From Anomaloglossus baeobatrachus (Eukaryota > Chordata > Amphibia > Anura > Aromobatidae), in NCBI RefSeq assembly GCF_048569485.1, contig NC_134357.1:477673260-477737259 (forward strand): 64,000 bases of DNA, written 5' to 3'. The notes beneath the pieces were generated by a model. The model saw only the letters and a list, made by a program, of their open reading frames with translations, ran no database searches and was not told the DNA's origin. The number at the start of each line of letters is the position of its first letter. Position 1 is the stretch's first letter. Of the stretch, positions 22,483 through 34,333 are shown one piece after another. The translations under genes and the position numbers were made by a program.

Positions 22483-22972
22483 AAAGGAAAACTCCACAAA
22501 AAAATATATTAAAAGAAGATATCTTTATTGAATTACCAAGAAACCTATTAAAAACACATAAAAGGAGAAATAGACACAAGATTCACCTTGGTCCAAGCGG
22601 TATCACAGTATAAAATTCACAATCATTACTCCATGGAAAGACACAAATAAATAATTAAATATAATCAAAAAATATAAAGTGTGGTACTTTCACATATCCA
22701 CAGAGTGGCAATAGATAAATAGGTATAATTATAAATATAAGGTGCAGTACTTTCACATATCCACAAGGTGGCAGTAAAACAAATACATAGATGTAATTTT
22801 AAATATAAAGTGCAGTACTTCACATGTCCACAAGGTGGCAGTAAGACACAGGTAAGTTAAATGTAACTGTGAATGGAAGGTGAATACTTTCACATATCCA
22901 CACGGTGGCAGTAAAACTAAGCAAAAGGTCAAAGTATAATCTTAGGTAGACAGAACCCTCGTAAAGTATATC
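22483..22972 (-). mobile_element. Penelope-like element, 3' end (left arm)
   Basis: This is the reverse complement of 29331-29818. Inside are four or five tandem units of about 62 bp, each with 'TCCACA(A/G)(G/A)GTGGCA' and 'GTACTTTCACAT'. The segment stops abruptly at 22972, where the LTR of a Gypsy fossil begins. Its outer edge is the word AGGAAAACTCCACAAAAAAA. Confidence 0.65.
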
Positions 22973-25900
22973 TGTTACGGGGGGGGGGGGGGGGGGGGCC
23001 TGTCTGATAATAAAACCCAAAGGAATATCAGACAGTCAGGGTCCACCGTGCAAAGACTCTGCTGCAGACTATGGCAGAGGATATGGGGTATATAAGTGTG
23101 CCACTGTAAATAGTAATAGCACAAGTGCAGAGTGCAATACCTCTGTTAAACTCACAGAGGAATATAGTTAGGAAATAAAGCAATTCCTCCCTTGCTTGGA
23201 GGGTGTGTGGTATGGTCTCTGTTAATGGTCACAGAGACAAAAGCAGTGAGTGTGAAATGGCACCTACCTAGGTCCGTTTCTCTAGCGGTGCCAGGAGACG
23301 GACAGCAGCATAAGCTGCACAAAGCTCCTACCTGCGTTCGCTCCACTAGTGTGCGAGGACACGAACCACTAGATATGGCACCTGCCTAGGTCCGCTCCAC
23401 TAGTGGTGCAAAAGAGACGGACAGCAGCATAAGCAGCACAAAGCTCCTACCTATGTTCGCTCCCCTAGTGTGCGAGGATACGAACAACTGCCAGACGCAG
23501 TATAAGGAACGTTACCCTAGCGGCAACGTCCACCTACGAATAGAATCACAAGGCCCAGCCGGACCATGTGCCTCAGGCACCTGCCTATGTTCGCTCCACT
23601 AAGAGATAAGGATACGGACCGCAGCCGAAGCTGTAAGGAATAAGAACGCTACCCTGCCGGTAGCGCTCAGCTAACATAGACAGAGAGATGCCTAGAGGGA
23701 CGTGCACAGAGTGTCTACTCTCATGCATGAACCAAGAGGACTGAACGCCGGGCGGCGTGCGTCAGGGTCTTATATAGACTCTGTGCCTCATCCAAGATGG
23801 AGGACACCAGAGCCAATCTGCTGCCAGAATGACAGCAATGACGTCACGCTGGCCTATCACCGAGCAAAGCGTCACAAGCACATGACCAGCGACCAATCAG
23901 CTTAGAAGGTGTCAGAGACATGTGACCGCGCGTCAGCGATGATGTCACCCGCACATGTGCAATGGCTCCAAGATAGGACTTAGTCTCCAGCGCTTGCACA
24001 TGTGCAGTAGCAAGAAATCCAAACATAGTCTCCAGTGCTCGCACATGTGCAGTAGCAAGAAATCCGAACATAGTCTCCAGTGCCACAGGAACCGTAACAG
24101 TACCTCCCCCTCAAGGGCCCCCCTCCCGGCAACGCAGGTAATCGTAACTAAGTCGGGAGCATGGACAGCCTCCTCAGGCTCCCAAGAGCGATGTCCCGGG
24201 CCGTAGCCCTCCCAATCTATCAAGAAGAACCTGCGCCCTCTAACCATCTTAGAACCAACTATGGCTCATACCTCATAGCTAGAGCGAGAGGAATCAGAGG
24301 CAGGAGAGTGCACTTCACGAGCGTGAGGTAAAATAGCCAGCTTTAGCAGTGAAACATGGAATTTGTCATGGATCCTAAGATGGACGGGTAACTTCAATTG
24401 GTAGACTACAGGATTTACCTGTCGAAGAACCTCATAAGGACCCAGGAAGCGAGGAGCAAATTTGACAGAGCTCACTCTAAGTTTCACGTGTTTTGCAGAG
24501 AGCCACACAAAGTCCCCTGGAGGAAAGACAGGAGCCGGTCGACGAAACCGATCGGACACCGTCTTCATACGGTCCTTAGCTGTTTGGATCGACTCTTGAG
24601 TCCGATCCCAAACCTCTCTGGCATTAGTTGCCCAGTCGGCCACAAGAGGAGGAGGTGCAGCAGCGGGAAACGGTACCGGTACCCTAGGGTGTTGCCCATT
24701 ATTGAGTACGAACGGTGTCTGCCCAGTGGCCTCAGCCAGCGAATTGTTAAGGGCAAATTCTGCCCAGGGTAGGAGGGAGGACCAGTTATCGTGGTTCTCA
24801 GCAACAAAGTGTCGAAGGTATATAATCATGGATTGATTGGTACGCTCAACCAAACCATTGGTCTCTGGATGGTATGCCGAAGAGAGATTCAACTCAATTT
24901 GCAGAAGGCTACAAAGATCTCGCCAGAAACGGGAAGCAAATTGCGGGCCTCTATCACAAATGATACGATCTGGCATCCCGTGAAGCCTAAAGACATGCTT
25001 GAGGAATAGTTTGGCTAGTACCCTGGAAGATGGGATTCTCGATAACGGTACGAGATGAACCATCCGGGAGAAATGGTCCGTAATGACCCACACAATCCCT
25101 GTGAACACGGAAGATCACCCACAAAGTCCATGCCTACCACCTCAAATGGCCTATCTGGCACTGGTAAAAGATGCAAGAGCCCAACCGGTCTCGGACGGTT
25201 GCGAGTACACGAGAAGCAGGAACCGACATATCTCTTGACGTGGCTGGCTAAGTGTGGCCACCAATACCACCTCTCGAGTAACTCTCGTGTCCGTCTAATA
25301 CCAAAATGCCCACCCACCTTTGAGGTGTGGGCCCACGACAGTATATCATTCTGTCGATCCGGCGGAACAAAGGTCTTGCCCGGTGGCATTTGGTCTAACG
25401 TCACAGGGGAGAGCGTATGAAAAACCCTGGAGGGAAGGATAAGACGAGGTTCGTCAATCTCTTCCTGGGTAGAAACCATAGAGCGAGACAGGGCGTCTGC
25501 CTTGTTATTCTTACTCCCAGACAGATAGTTGATGGAGAAGTGAAAGCGGGAGAAAAACAAGGACCAGCGGGCTTGGCGAGGATTCAGACGCTGAGCGGTT
25601 TGTAAGTACGTCAGATTCTTATGGTCTGTATAGACCTGGAAAGGATGTTTCGCTCCTTCTAGCAAGTGACGCCACTCCTCCAAGGCTAATCTCAGGGCGA
25701 GCAGTTCCCTATCCCCAATGGTATAGTTTCTCTCTGCCGGTGAAAAGGTTTTAGCAAAGAAGAAACACGGCCTTTTTCTACCTACACCGTTCTTTTGATA
25801 CAAGACCGCACCAGCACCCACTGAAGAGGCATCAACCTCCAAGAGGAAGGGCTTATTCTCATCGGGTCTTTGAAGAACGGGAGCAGTTGAAAAGTGTCTT

Positions 25901-27208
25901 TTTACTGCCTCAAAAGCCTGGGATGTCTCAGTAGACCAGACTTTTGGATTAGCACTTTTCTTAGTCAAGGCCACCAAAGGGGCCACCAAAGTGGAGAAAT
26001 AGGGTATGAACTGCCGGTAATAATTTATGAATCCTAAGAAGCGTTGCACCGCCTTCAAGGAATGAGGTTCGGACCATTCCAGGACAGCAGAGAGCTTCGC
26101 AGGATCCATAGCCAGACCCTCTTGTGAGGTAATGTAACCCAAAAAAGGCAAGGATGACTGCTCGAATACACACTTTTCGAGTTTAGCAAACAATGAGTGC
26201 TCCCTTAAATGGGAAAGGACAAGAATGACATCCTGACGATGAGTCTCCAGATCAGGAGAAAAAATCAGGATGTCGTCCAGATACACCACGACGGAGGATA
26301 ACAGTAAATCCCTGAACACATCGTTTGCGAAGTCCTGAAATACTGCGGGTGCATTACATAAACCAAAAGGCATGACGAGGTATTCATAGTGACCGTCTCG
26401 GGTGTTAAAAGCGGTCTTCCATTCGTCACCCTCTCGAATTCGTACCAAGTTATACGCACCCCGCAGATCCAACTTCGTAAAAACCTGAGCTCCTCTCAGT
26501 CTGTCAAAGAGCTCCGAAATTAAAGGTAACGGGTATTTGTTCTTTATTGTGATTGCGTTGAGACCCCTGTAGTCTATGGAGGGACGCAAATCACCCTCTT
26601 TCTTCCGAACAAAGAAAAACCCAGCTCCCGCGGGAGAGACAGACTTACGAATGAACCCCTTCTCTAAACTCTCTGTTATATAGGTCGACATGGCCTCCGA
26701 CTAAGGTATTGACAGGGGGTAAACCCTGCCCTTAGGTGGAACCGAACCTGGGATAAGGTCTATGGCGCAGTCATACGGCCTATGGGGTGGAAGAACCTCA
26801 GCACCCTGTTTGGAGAACACATCAGCGAAATCCAAATAGGGTGTAGGTATGGGAGACAGATCAGTTGATGCAACCGCAACAACCTTAGGTGGTAAGGGAA
26901 GACATCGGGACTGACATTTCGAACCCCAACTAATAATGCTGTCGGACTCCCAGTCAATTAGAGGAGCATGGGTCCGAAGACATGGGAGACCCAGAAGAAC
27001 GTCGTCTATACCCTCAGGCAAAACAAGAAAAGAAATCTCCTCTATGTGACCCTGAGACAGGGAAAGGCGCAAGGGAACTGTCCTCAATGTAATGGAGTCA
27101 GACAACATAGTCCCATTAACAACACGGACAGGAATAGGCGCCTCTAACATGATAGAGGGAATATTGTGTCTCTTTACAAATCCTGAGGACACAAAAGTCC
27201 CGTCAGCT
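22973..27208 (-). mobile_element. Gypsy/Ty3 (chromovirus) LTR-retrotransposon fossil, one LTR kept
   Basis: The 3' LTR spans 22973-24099 with TGTTACGG...CCGTAACA termini and a G-rich tract. Inward on the - strand are a chromodomain segment (about 24140-24245), integrase (about 24270-25400), RNase H (about 25500-26000), reverse transcriptase (about 26000-26650) and a protease part (about 26700-27190). Gag and the 5' LTR are absent because the element is cut at about 27208. The pol region stays open over long stretches and has only a few breaks, so the copy looks fairly young, but it is incomplete. It inserted into a Penelope-like element. Confidence 0.85.
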
Positions 27209-27726
27209 TAGTTTAAAAACAATAATCATAAAAACACACATAACAACACACTAAAAGAATGGCGAGAAGGATGTGTTTCGTAATCCTAAAGTTTTTCATG
27301 CCATCACTAGAAAGAAATTCCATTGCCCTCACCATATTAGGGCACGAGATGCATTTGCCACAAGGAAAGAAGCCCCAACTGGGTCCTTTTGATCCAAATA
27401 AATTAGTCATATTGTCCCCCGTGAAGTGGCTTCTTACTAATTTATCCCTTAGGTTATCGGCCCTATGATAAGTAATGGATGGCCTCCTGGTACAATTTTC
27501 TTAAAGATTGGGTCAGTCATCAGCACCGGCCAGAACTTCTCCAGAGCTCCCTTCATCTCTCTCCAGTTCTCATGATATTGGGAGATGAATCTCACTTTTG
27601 TGTCACTTTTGTCTTTTTCATGGGGTATCAGCAGATACCTCCTCAGAGTATTCAATGCTCGATTAAAAGCCTTCTTAATTGTCCGTCTACTCTACACTCT
27701 GTCCACAAACCGGTCAGTCAATTCAA
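27209..27726 (-). mobile_element. Penelope-like element, coding part before the endonuclease (left copy)
   Basis: The - strand encodes 'TLRRYLLIPHEKDKSDTKV', 'RFISQYHENWREMKGALE', 'FWPVLMTDP' and, after a frame change, 'GFFPCGKCISCPNM' and 'MKNFRITKHILL'. The order (RT tail, then a Cys-rich finger with CGKCxxC) is that of PLE proteins just upstream of the GIY-YIG endonuclease. The stretch 27212-27490 is repeated inverted at 27727-28004. Confidence 0.6.
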
Positions 27727-28262
27727 CCAGGAGGCCCATCCATGACTTATCGTAGGACTGATAACCTAAGGGATGTTAGTAAGAAGCCACTTCACGGGGG
27801 ACAATATGACTAATTTATTTGGATCAAAAGGACCCAGTTGGGGCTTCTTTCCTTGTGGCAAATGCATCTCGTGCCCTAATATGGTGAGGGCAATGGAATT
27901 TCTTTCTAGTGATGGCATGAAAAACTTTAGGATTACGAAACACATCCTTCTCGCCATTCTTTTAGTGTGTTGTTATGTGTGTTTTTATGATTATTGTTTT
28001 TAAATTTGTATTAATACCTCTTTTTTGTATTCTAGTGTCCTATTTGTGCTATTTGGTTGTTGACGATCATTTGGAAGTTATTGGAGGAGGAGCCATGACA
28101 TTTTTTATTCACCATTTTTCTACTACAATGTTGTTCATGTTTTTATTCTTTTTATCTGTTGTATTTATTGGTGACCTGTATATTGTATGTATATTTCTTA
28201 AGGGATAGCGGTATAATTTTCTATACTTTTTTTTTTAGTGTATTTATGTATGTACATGTATC

Positions 28263-28263
<1 letters not shown>

Positions 28264-28303
<40 letters not shown>

Positions 28304-28318
28304 TGTATATATATACAT
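28264..28318. repeat. (TA)n microsatellite
   Basis: Uninterrupted TA repeats followed by imperfect ones, inside the right Penelope-like copy. Confidence 0.9.
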
Positions 28319-29155
28319 ATATGCACTTTCTCTTTCATAATATTTTTGCATATTACACCTTTTATTTTTTTTTTTCATGTTCAGATTTTTGACATACTGG
28401 CTTGTGCACATTGCATGTGCTTTCATCTAACATATTTTATTCACAATCACTCAAAAGGTTTTATTATCTCTTGTATTTTCTACATCTTCACTTTTTAATT
28501 CCAGTATGATATTATTGTCTACTATTTCACTTACACTATTTTGACATGAATTTACACTTTTTATATATATTTATAAATGTACTATAATATTTCTTATGGT
28601 TTTATTATCTTGTGGTGTTTTTTATAAATAAGTATACATACTAAAATATATTTTTTCTTTCTTCCTTTTTATGCTATATTATTGTTCATCTACACTTGTG
28701 CTTCACTTACACGTTTTTTTGATATTTTTGTATACAGTCATTTATTATGTGATTTATTTATTTATTACAAAGTAATTTATGGGATTTGCATAGTCACAAT
28801 GTACACTTATCGTTATTTATGTTTGTATAATTATATTGTATGTTGCATCAGCTTCAAACTCATGTCTCCCCACTCATACTTATCAGGGTTATGTTCCTTG
28901 TTTCTTGAGCCACTGCGCTCGTATAAATAAGATACTTTCCTGGCGCGGGTCTGTGGTCCATGTGCTGGCGGGCGTGCCTCCTTGTGTGGCATATTCCGGA
29001 TGCGTCATCGGGGAAGGTGTCTGCCAGAGTCTGGACGCTGACTGCGGCAGGACGCGTTTCTGTGACAACTCCTACTTCCGACGGCACGGTCCCTTTTGCA
29101 GGTCAGCTGATTGGCTGTTATCTACATAGTGACGCTCATTACACTCGTAACCACA

Positions 29156-29195
29156 CCCCTTGTGAGGAAGCGATGGCGAAACGCGCGTCAAGGGG
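29156..29195 (+). ncRNA. Hammerhead-ribozyme-like motif with one core change
   Basis: Stem I pairs 29156-29161 (CCCCTT) with 29190-29195 (AAGGGG), six perfect pairs. The box reads GTGAGGA (29162-29168), so C3 is G. An extra A follows (29169), then stem II GC/GC with loop GATG, GAA (29178-29180), stem III AC/GT with loop GCGC, and C17 at 29189. The C3 change should break the C3-G8 pair, so this copy is probably inactive. Confidence 0.5.
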
Positions 29196-29959
29196 CGGTC
29201 CTTGCGGTAAATACTCACCTTCTACATCTCCATGTGGTAACTTTCATTTGTGTTCTTTTTTTCATGTTCTGTTATGGATCTTCTTATTGTGTAGATTAGT
29301 GTCCTAGGACTTATACTCCTTGTTGGAGTGAGATATACTTTACGAGGGTTCTGTCTACCTAAGATTATACTTTGACCTTTTGCTTTGTTTTACTGCCACT
29401 GTGTGGATATGTGAAAGTATTCACCTTCCATTCACAGTTACATTTAACTTACCTGTGTCTTACTGCCACCTTGTGGACATGTGAAGTACTGCACTTTATA
29501 TTTATAATTACATCTATGTATTTGTTTTACTGCCACCTTGTGGATTTGTGAAAGTACTGCACCTTATATTTATAATTATACCTATTTATCTATTGCCACT
29601 CTGTGGATATGTGAAAGTACCACACTTTATATTTTTTGATTATATTTAATTATTTATTTGTGTCTTTCCATGGAGTAATGATTGTGAATTTTATACTGTG
29701 ATACCACTTGGAGCAAGGTGAATCTTGTGTCTATTTCTCCTTTTATGTGTTTTTAATAAGTTTCTTGGTAATTCAATAAAGATATCTTCTTTTAATATAT
29801 TTTTTTGTGGAGTTTTCCTCGTAGGCTACTTTGATGTTATAAACTCCCTTACTGATCTATTGATTGGCTTACAATGTACACACATTGCCTAATCTGGTAA
29901 ACCGGCATAGAGTTCAGTGAGTTCACCTGAGGGCATAGCTGGAGGTTTCCACAAGCAGG

Positions 29960-30995
29960 TGCAGAGTGCTGGATTCCAGCGTTTAGTTTTTACAGACATG
30001 AGTACAATTCAGGTCAGCGCTAATCATACTGTTGAGGTCACTTGCCAGCACCTTAGAGGTGCACACCGCATTCAGTTGAGCTGAAGACACCAAAGATTTA
30101 TTTAATGGGGGGTTACTTGAAGACACAGTTTGAGGAGCAAGAGGGGAGATGGGGGCTGACACAGAATGAGAAGTGAGAGGAAGATAAGGGGGAAAAGATG
30201 CAGACACAGTATTGGGGGATGAGAGGGGAATGGGATGGGTGTAGATACAGTATGGGGAGTGCAGGGGTGGGTGTGACCACAGTATAGCAAGCAAGGGGGG
30301 TAGTAATTTGAGGACGCAGTATCCGGAGTGAGGGGTGTATTATGAAGCACTATACAAGGGGTCATGGGTGTGGATGCAGTATGGAGAGCAAGGGGAGGGC
30401 ATGTATAAGAAAATAGTATGACACGGGTATATATGCATACACGTGGGAAGCTTGGAGGATGGGTACTAACACAGTATAGGGAGTGAGGGAATGTGTGAGG
30501 AGACAGTATGAGGGAAAATGTGTTATGCGCATTTTGAAGGGAATGGTGTGAGGAGATAGTATTGAGGAGAAAGGTGTAAAGGGGCTCAAAGTAGAAATTG
30601 AATAATGGGTGTTTGGGGGTAGACGATACAGAAAGGGAATAGCATGGGAGGACACTGTAAGCGCACAGCCAGTAGGAGACAGTATACCGAGGAGGGGGGA
30701 ACTGAACAGTATAGGGATACACAGTGTAGAGGTCAGTGTGAAGAGGGGGCTTAGCATGGAAAGGAGAGAGCAGTATGTGGGTCATATTTTCTGCTTGGAA
30801 CACAGTGAAGGCCAACTATTTATTCAGGGGCAAAGCATAGGGCAGGTATTTTTTATTCAAGAACATTATAATCATTCTGCTATTTTTAAGGGCACGGTGT
30901 CGGGATGCACTGAAGACTGGAGAAGATGGAAGTCTGCAGAGATGAGCTGTGAAAGTGAAAAGTGATCATGGCATCTGGACAAGATGAATAAAAGA
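29960..30995. repeat. Purine-rich degenerate tandem repeat
   Basis: A string of variable units of roughly 50-60 bp with the recurring words 'ACAGTAT.GGGAGTGAGGGG' and 'GTGTAGAT(A/G)CAGTATGG'. The + strand is strongly purine-rich from about 30100 to 30800, which keeps both strands free of some stops and gives spurious open frames. Confidence 0.6.
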
Positions 30996-31229
30996 AAGAG
31001 AACGACTCCAATCAGAGACAATGAGATCTGTAAGGTATCCGACTGTAAATGTTTATTTGTGATACTAACTAATTCTCATCAGTACTATGGTTTCTATATG
31101 TTCCGTAGTCTGATGATGACTGATAACTCCTAGTTTCTCATTACCCCTGTTAAGAAAGTACTGGAAGTTGTAGGTTCATGTGATACAAATGTATATGGGT
31201 CTGACCTGACATTACAATTGATGTACCAT

Positions 31230-31570
31230 GTTTGTACTGTTAGTTCTTGTGATGTATTTCTATACTGATGTGGGTTATGATGCAGTGTTTCTGGTGATGT
31301 ATTTCTGTTCTGATGTTGGTTGTTGTGATGTGTTTCTGTATTATTGGGGGTTCTAGTGATGTATTTTGGTCCTGCTGGTGGTTCTGGTGATGTATTTCTA
31401 TACTGATGTTGGTTCTTGTAATGTGTTTCTGGTATGATGGGGGTTCTAGTGATGTATTTTGGTAGTGCTGGCGGTTCTGGAGATGTACTTCTGTACTTCT
31501 TGTGGTTCTGGTCATATGTTTCTGTAATGATGGTGGTTCTGGTGATGTATTATTTTGCTGTTATTAGTTT
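31230..31570. repeat. Degenerate tandem repeat 'GTTCTGGTGATGTATTTCTG'
   Basis: About ten imperfect units of roughly 30 bp carrying GGTTCT(G/A)GTGATGTATTT. It is non-coding. Confidence 0.7.
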
Positions 31571-31610
31571 TGATCCAGTACACATGTAGCAATTCATATC
31601 TTGTAAGATT

Positions 31611-32945
31611 ACCGTATTTTTGGACTATAAGACGCACTTTTTTTCCCCCCAAATGTTGAAGGAAAGTGGGGGGTGCGTGTTATAATCTGAATGTAGAGCT
31701 GCGGCCGGGAATGAAGGTGCTGCAGTGGAGCGGGTCATCAGGGGCACGAGCAGACTGTAGCAGCGCCTGCCATGACCACGTGAGCCCGCTCATTACATAT
31801 GCATGCCCATCATCTCTCAGAGCTAAAGCCGGCGCTGACAGGTGGGCAGGATGATGGGCAGGGGGTGCGCACATAATTAACAGCCAGCCTGCGTGATCAC
31901 CCCTGGCAACTACAGCCTGGAGTGATCATGTGCGGCTGTATTCACTGCTCCCCGTGCATCATCATCAGCGCAGGGGGCAGTGAATAAGTATACTCAACCG
32001 TCAACGTTCTCTGCAGCATCGCAATGTCCTCCTGTCTGCCGGCCGCTGATCTGTGTAGAGAACGGTGAGCACAGCGATGACGTCATTGCTGTGTGCACCG
32101 CCAGTCTCCATGCAGGTCAGCTGACAGACAGACAGGAGGACGAGCGATGCTACAGACAATGGTGCCGGCTCCACACAGATCAGCGGCGCTGCTGCCGCCA
32201 CAGACAGGGGGAGGAGCGATGCTGCATGGAGCGAGGAAACGTGAGTATAAACGTTTATTTTTTTTGTGTGACACAGGATACAGGACATATAGCAGGATGG
32301 ATGGGGGTATATAGCAGGATGGATGGGGGTATATAGCAGGATGGGGCCATATACCAGGATGGATGGGGGTATATAGCAGGATGGATGGGGCCATATAGTA
32401 GGATGGGGCCATATAGAAGGATGGATGGGGGTATAGAGCAGGATGGATGGGGGTATATAGCAGGATGGATGGGGGTATATAGCAGGATGAGGGCATATTC
32501 CAGGATGGCAGTATATAGCAGCATGGAGGTATATAGCAGGATGGGGGTATATAGCAGGATGAGGGCATATTCCAGGATGGGGGTATATAGCAGGATGGGG
32601 GTATATAGCAGGATGAGGGCATATACCAGGATGGCAGTATAAAGCAAGATGGGGGTATATAGCAGGATGCCAGTATATAGCAGGATAAGGGCATATACCA
32701 GGATGGGGATCATATATAAAAACATGGGGATCATATATAAGGCAGGAGGATCATTACTAGGCTGGGGTACCTTAGTAGAGCATTTGGGGACATTACCCCC
32801 ATAACAGTGTCAGCAGCAGATCCTCGCCCCATAACAGTGTGTCACGACCAAATTTTTTGCCTAAAATTTTATTTTCCTATTTTCCTCCTCTAAAACCAGG
32901 GTGCGTCTTATGGTCCGGTGCGTCTTATAGTCTTAAAAATATGGT
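31611..32945. mobile_element. MITE with CCGTATTTTT..GGACTATAAGACGCAC ends
   Basis: The left edge reads CCGTATTTTTGGACTATAAG and the right edge GCGTCTTATAGTCTTAAAAA then TATGG; these are inverted ends, with TA outside. A second copy, inverted and better preserved, is at 45090-46444. The bodies share GC-rich blocks (for example around 'GATCATGTGCGGCTGTATTC'). This copy has a 22-bp minisatellite inside. It is non-coding. Confidence 0.7.
32272..32712. repeat. 22-bp minisatellite inside a MITE
   Basis: About 20 units of GGATGGGGGTATATAGCA plus GGAT, with variants such as 'GGGCATAT(A/T)CCA'. The sister MITE at 45090-46444 instead has a TG/TA microsatellite in the corresponding region. Confidence 0.85.
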
Positions 32946-33650
32946 ATGTTATAAGTGGCTATGTTAATAAAGTATTGTGCTGTCTGACAAGTTAAGGGCT
33001 ACTATTTTTTGTTATCTTAGAAGCATTAAAGGGGTGGTCCAAATTTGTGTTCAATGTCTGCAATCACTCTATGTGTCATTCTTACAGTGCGTGAACCGCA
33101 AGCTGTTAGGATTCTCTGGTGCCAGCGGTGAGAGTGGGAAGTCACAAAACCATACCTAAGCACCTTACATACAAGCGGTTACGTGCCAACTAGACATGCT
33201 TGGTCTTGTGTAATAGAAGTGACTTGAGGCTGAACACTAGTACCGAGCAAGCATTCTCAGCACTGCTCGTTACTCGATTGAGCATCGTGGGGCTCAGCCC
33301 ACTCGTTACTTGGCCAATTATTGGTGGGTGCTCGAGCAAATGCTTGAGTTCCTATCTCGCATGTTGCGTGGCTTTATAACAGCCAATAAACATGCAGAGA
33401 TTGCTTGCCATACACAGCCATGTTGGCTACTGGCATTACTGTGATTGCTTGGCTGCATCACATCATCGGGTTTATATAAGACCCGGTCATGCGATGCCCA
33501 GCACACACTGTCTGCTGGAAGTTGAGAAAACAAGCAAAGTAAGTCCCGTCCCCCCTTCCCACCCGCACACACATATTATACACTCGCACTCTTTAGTGAC
33601 TTTCATGGGGCTCTAAAGGATGTTTTTAGTCTTGTTTAACCTAATAAATA
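32946..33650. other. Intergenic stretch with old repeat words
   Basis: 33180-33400 is rich in GAGCA/TGCTC words ('TACCGAGCAAGCATTCTC') typical of an interspersed repeat. No element ends or coding frames were identified. Confidence 0.3.
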
Positions 33651-33654
33651 AATA

Positions 33655-33900
33655 CATAATTCCAAAAAATGATGGGGGTCCCCCCTATTTTTGATAACCA
33701 GCCAAGGTAAAGCAGACAGATGGGGGCTGATATTATCAGGCTGGGAAGGCCTATGGTTATTTGTCCCTTCCCAACCTAAAAATAGCAGCTTGCAGCCACC
33801 CCAGAAGGGGTGCATCAGATTAGATATGTCAATTCTGGCTTTAATAATGGTGAGGTGTCTATCAGACACCCCCAATACTATCCTAGTAGGTATAAAGAGA
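33655..33900. repeat. Interspersed repeat, family also at 12775-13030
   Basis: Shares ordered words with 12775-13030, including 'GATAACCAGCCAAGGTA', 'GGGGGCTGATATTATCAG' and 'CCCTTCCCAACCTAAAAATA'. It is non-coding and the element type is not recognised. Confidence 0.5.
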
Positions 33901-34333
33901 AAGAAAACACACACGGAAAATACTTTATTTCAATAAATACTCTTCCATACGATCCCTCAATCACCAATTTATTAAATAAAAAAAGCCATGAAGATTCTGA
34001 AGCAATCCACCGAATCCAATGTAATCCAAAAATGGAAGCCTGAAAAGCATAAAAAGAGAGAATTAAAGAAATAAAAACAGTTTTCCTCCTATTGAAGCCC
34101 CTAGATTCCTGTTTTCATTGCACCCATAAAGTATGGTGGGAAAAAAGTGCCCCACAAACACTGTATGATAAGCCCACAGTGAATTACTCCACAGTACCTG
34201 CCACAGACACAGTATGGAATCCCTACTGTAGCCCCCCAACTCCCGTGACATGCACTAAAATGGGATTACATACAGTATAATGGCCTCCACACCTCTTCAC
34301 ACTGTATAATGGCACCTACTAGTCCTCCTAACA

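Larger units (their letters stand above)
27727..29818 (+). mobile_element. Penelope-like element, right copy from Cys-finger to 3' end
   Basis: The + strand starts inside the coding region ('GGFLPCGKCxxC'-type finger: 'GFFPCGKCISC' at about 27840-27870). It then runs through non-coding AT-rich DNA with a (TA)n tract, a hammerhead-like motif (29156-29195), the 62-bp tandem units and the same outer edge as the left arm (GTGGAGTTTTCCT at about 29806-29818). The GIY-YIG core is not recognisable after 28004. It is therefore 5'-truncated and oriented head-to-head with the left copy. Confidence 0.6.
22190..29960. repeat. Imperfect palindrome of about 7.8 kb
   Basis: Three pairs of inverted segments lie in mirror order. 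The outer flanks are at about 22255-22312 and 29879-29935 (both contain GGTGAACT..TTGAACTC-like words). The Penelope ends are at 22483-22972 and 29331-29818 (about 490 bp, nearly identical). The Penelope coding arms are at 27212-27490 and 27727-28004. The mirror centre is at about 27600. The halves are unequal because the left one carries a Gypsy fossil and has lost Penelope sequence. Confidence 0.75.

Noticed and set aside
28159-28498. Two open frames around the (TA)n tract in the Penelope copy
   Set aside because: They are low-complexity Tyr/Ile/Phe peptides in the non-coding part of the element.
30102-30815. 237-codon - strand open frame
   Set aside because: It arises from the purine-rich degenerate repeat, where the - strand is pyrimidine-rich and lacks stops. 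The peptide is low-complexity Pro/Ser/Thr/His.
32083-32734. Open frames of 160-200 codons rich in Pro-Ser-Cys-Tyr-Ile
   Set aside because: They are read through the 22-bp minisatellite inside a MITE; there is no protein-like composition and no homologue that I recognise.
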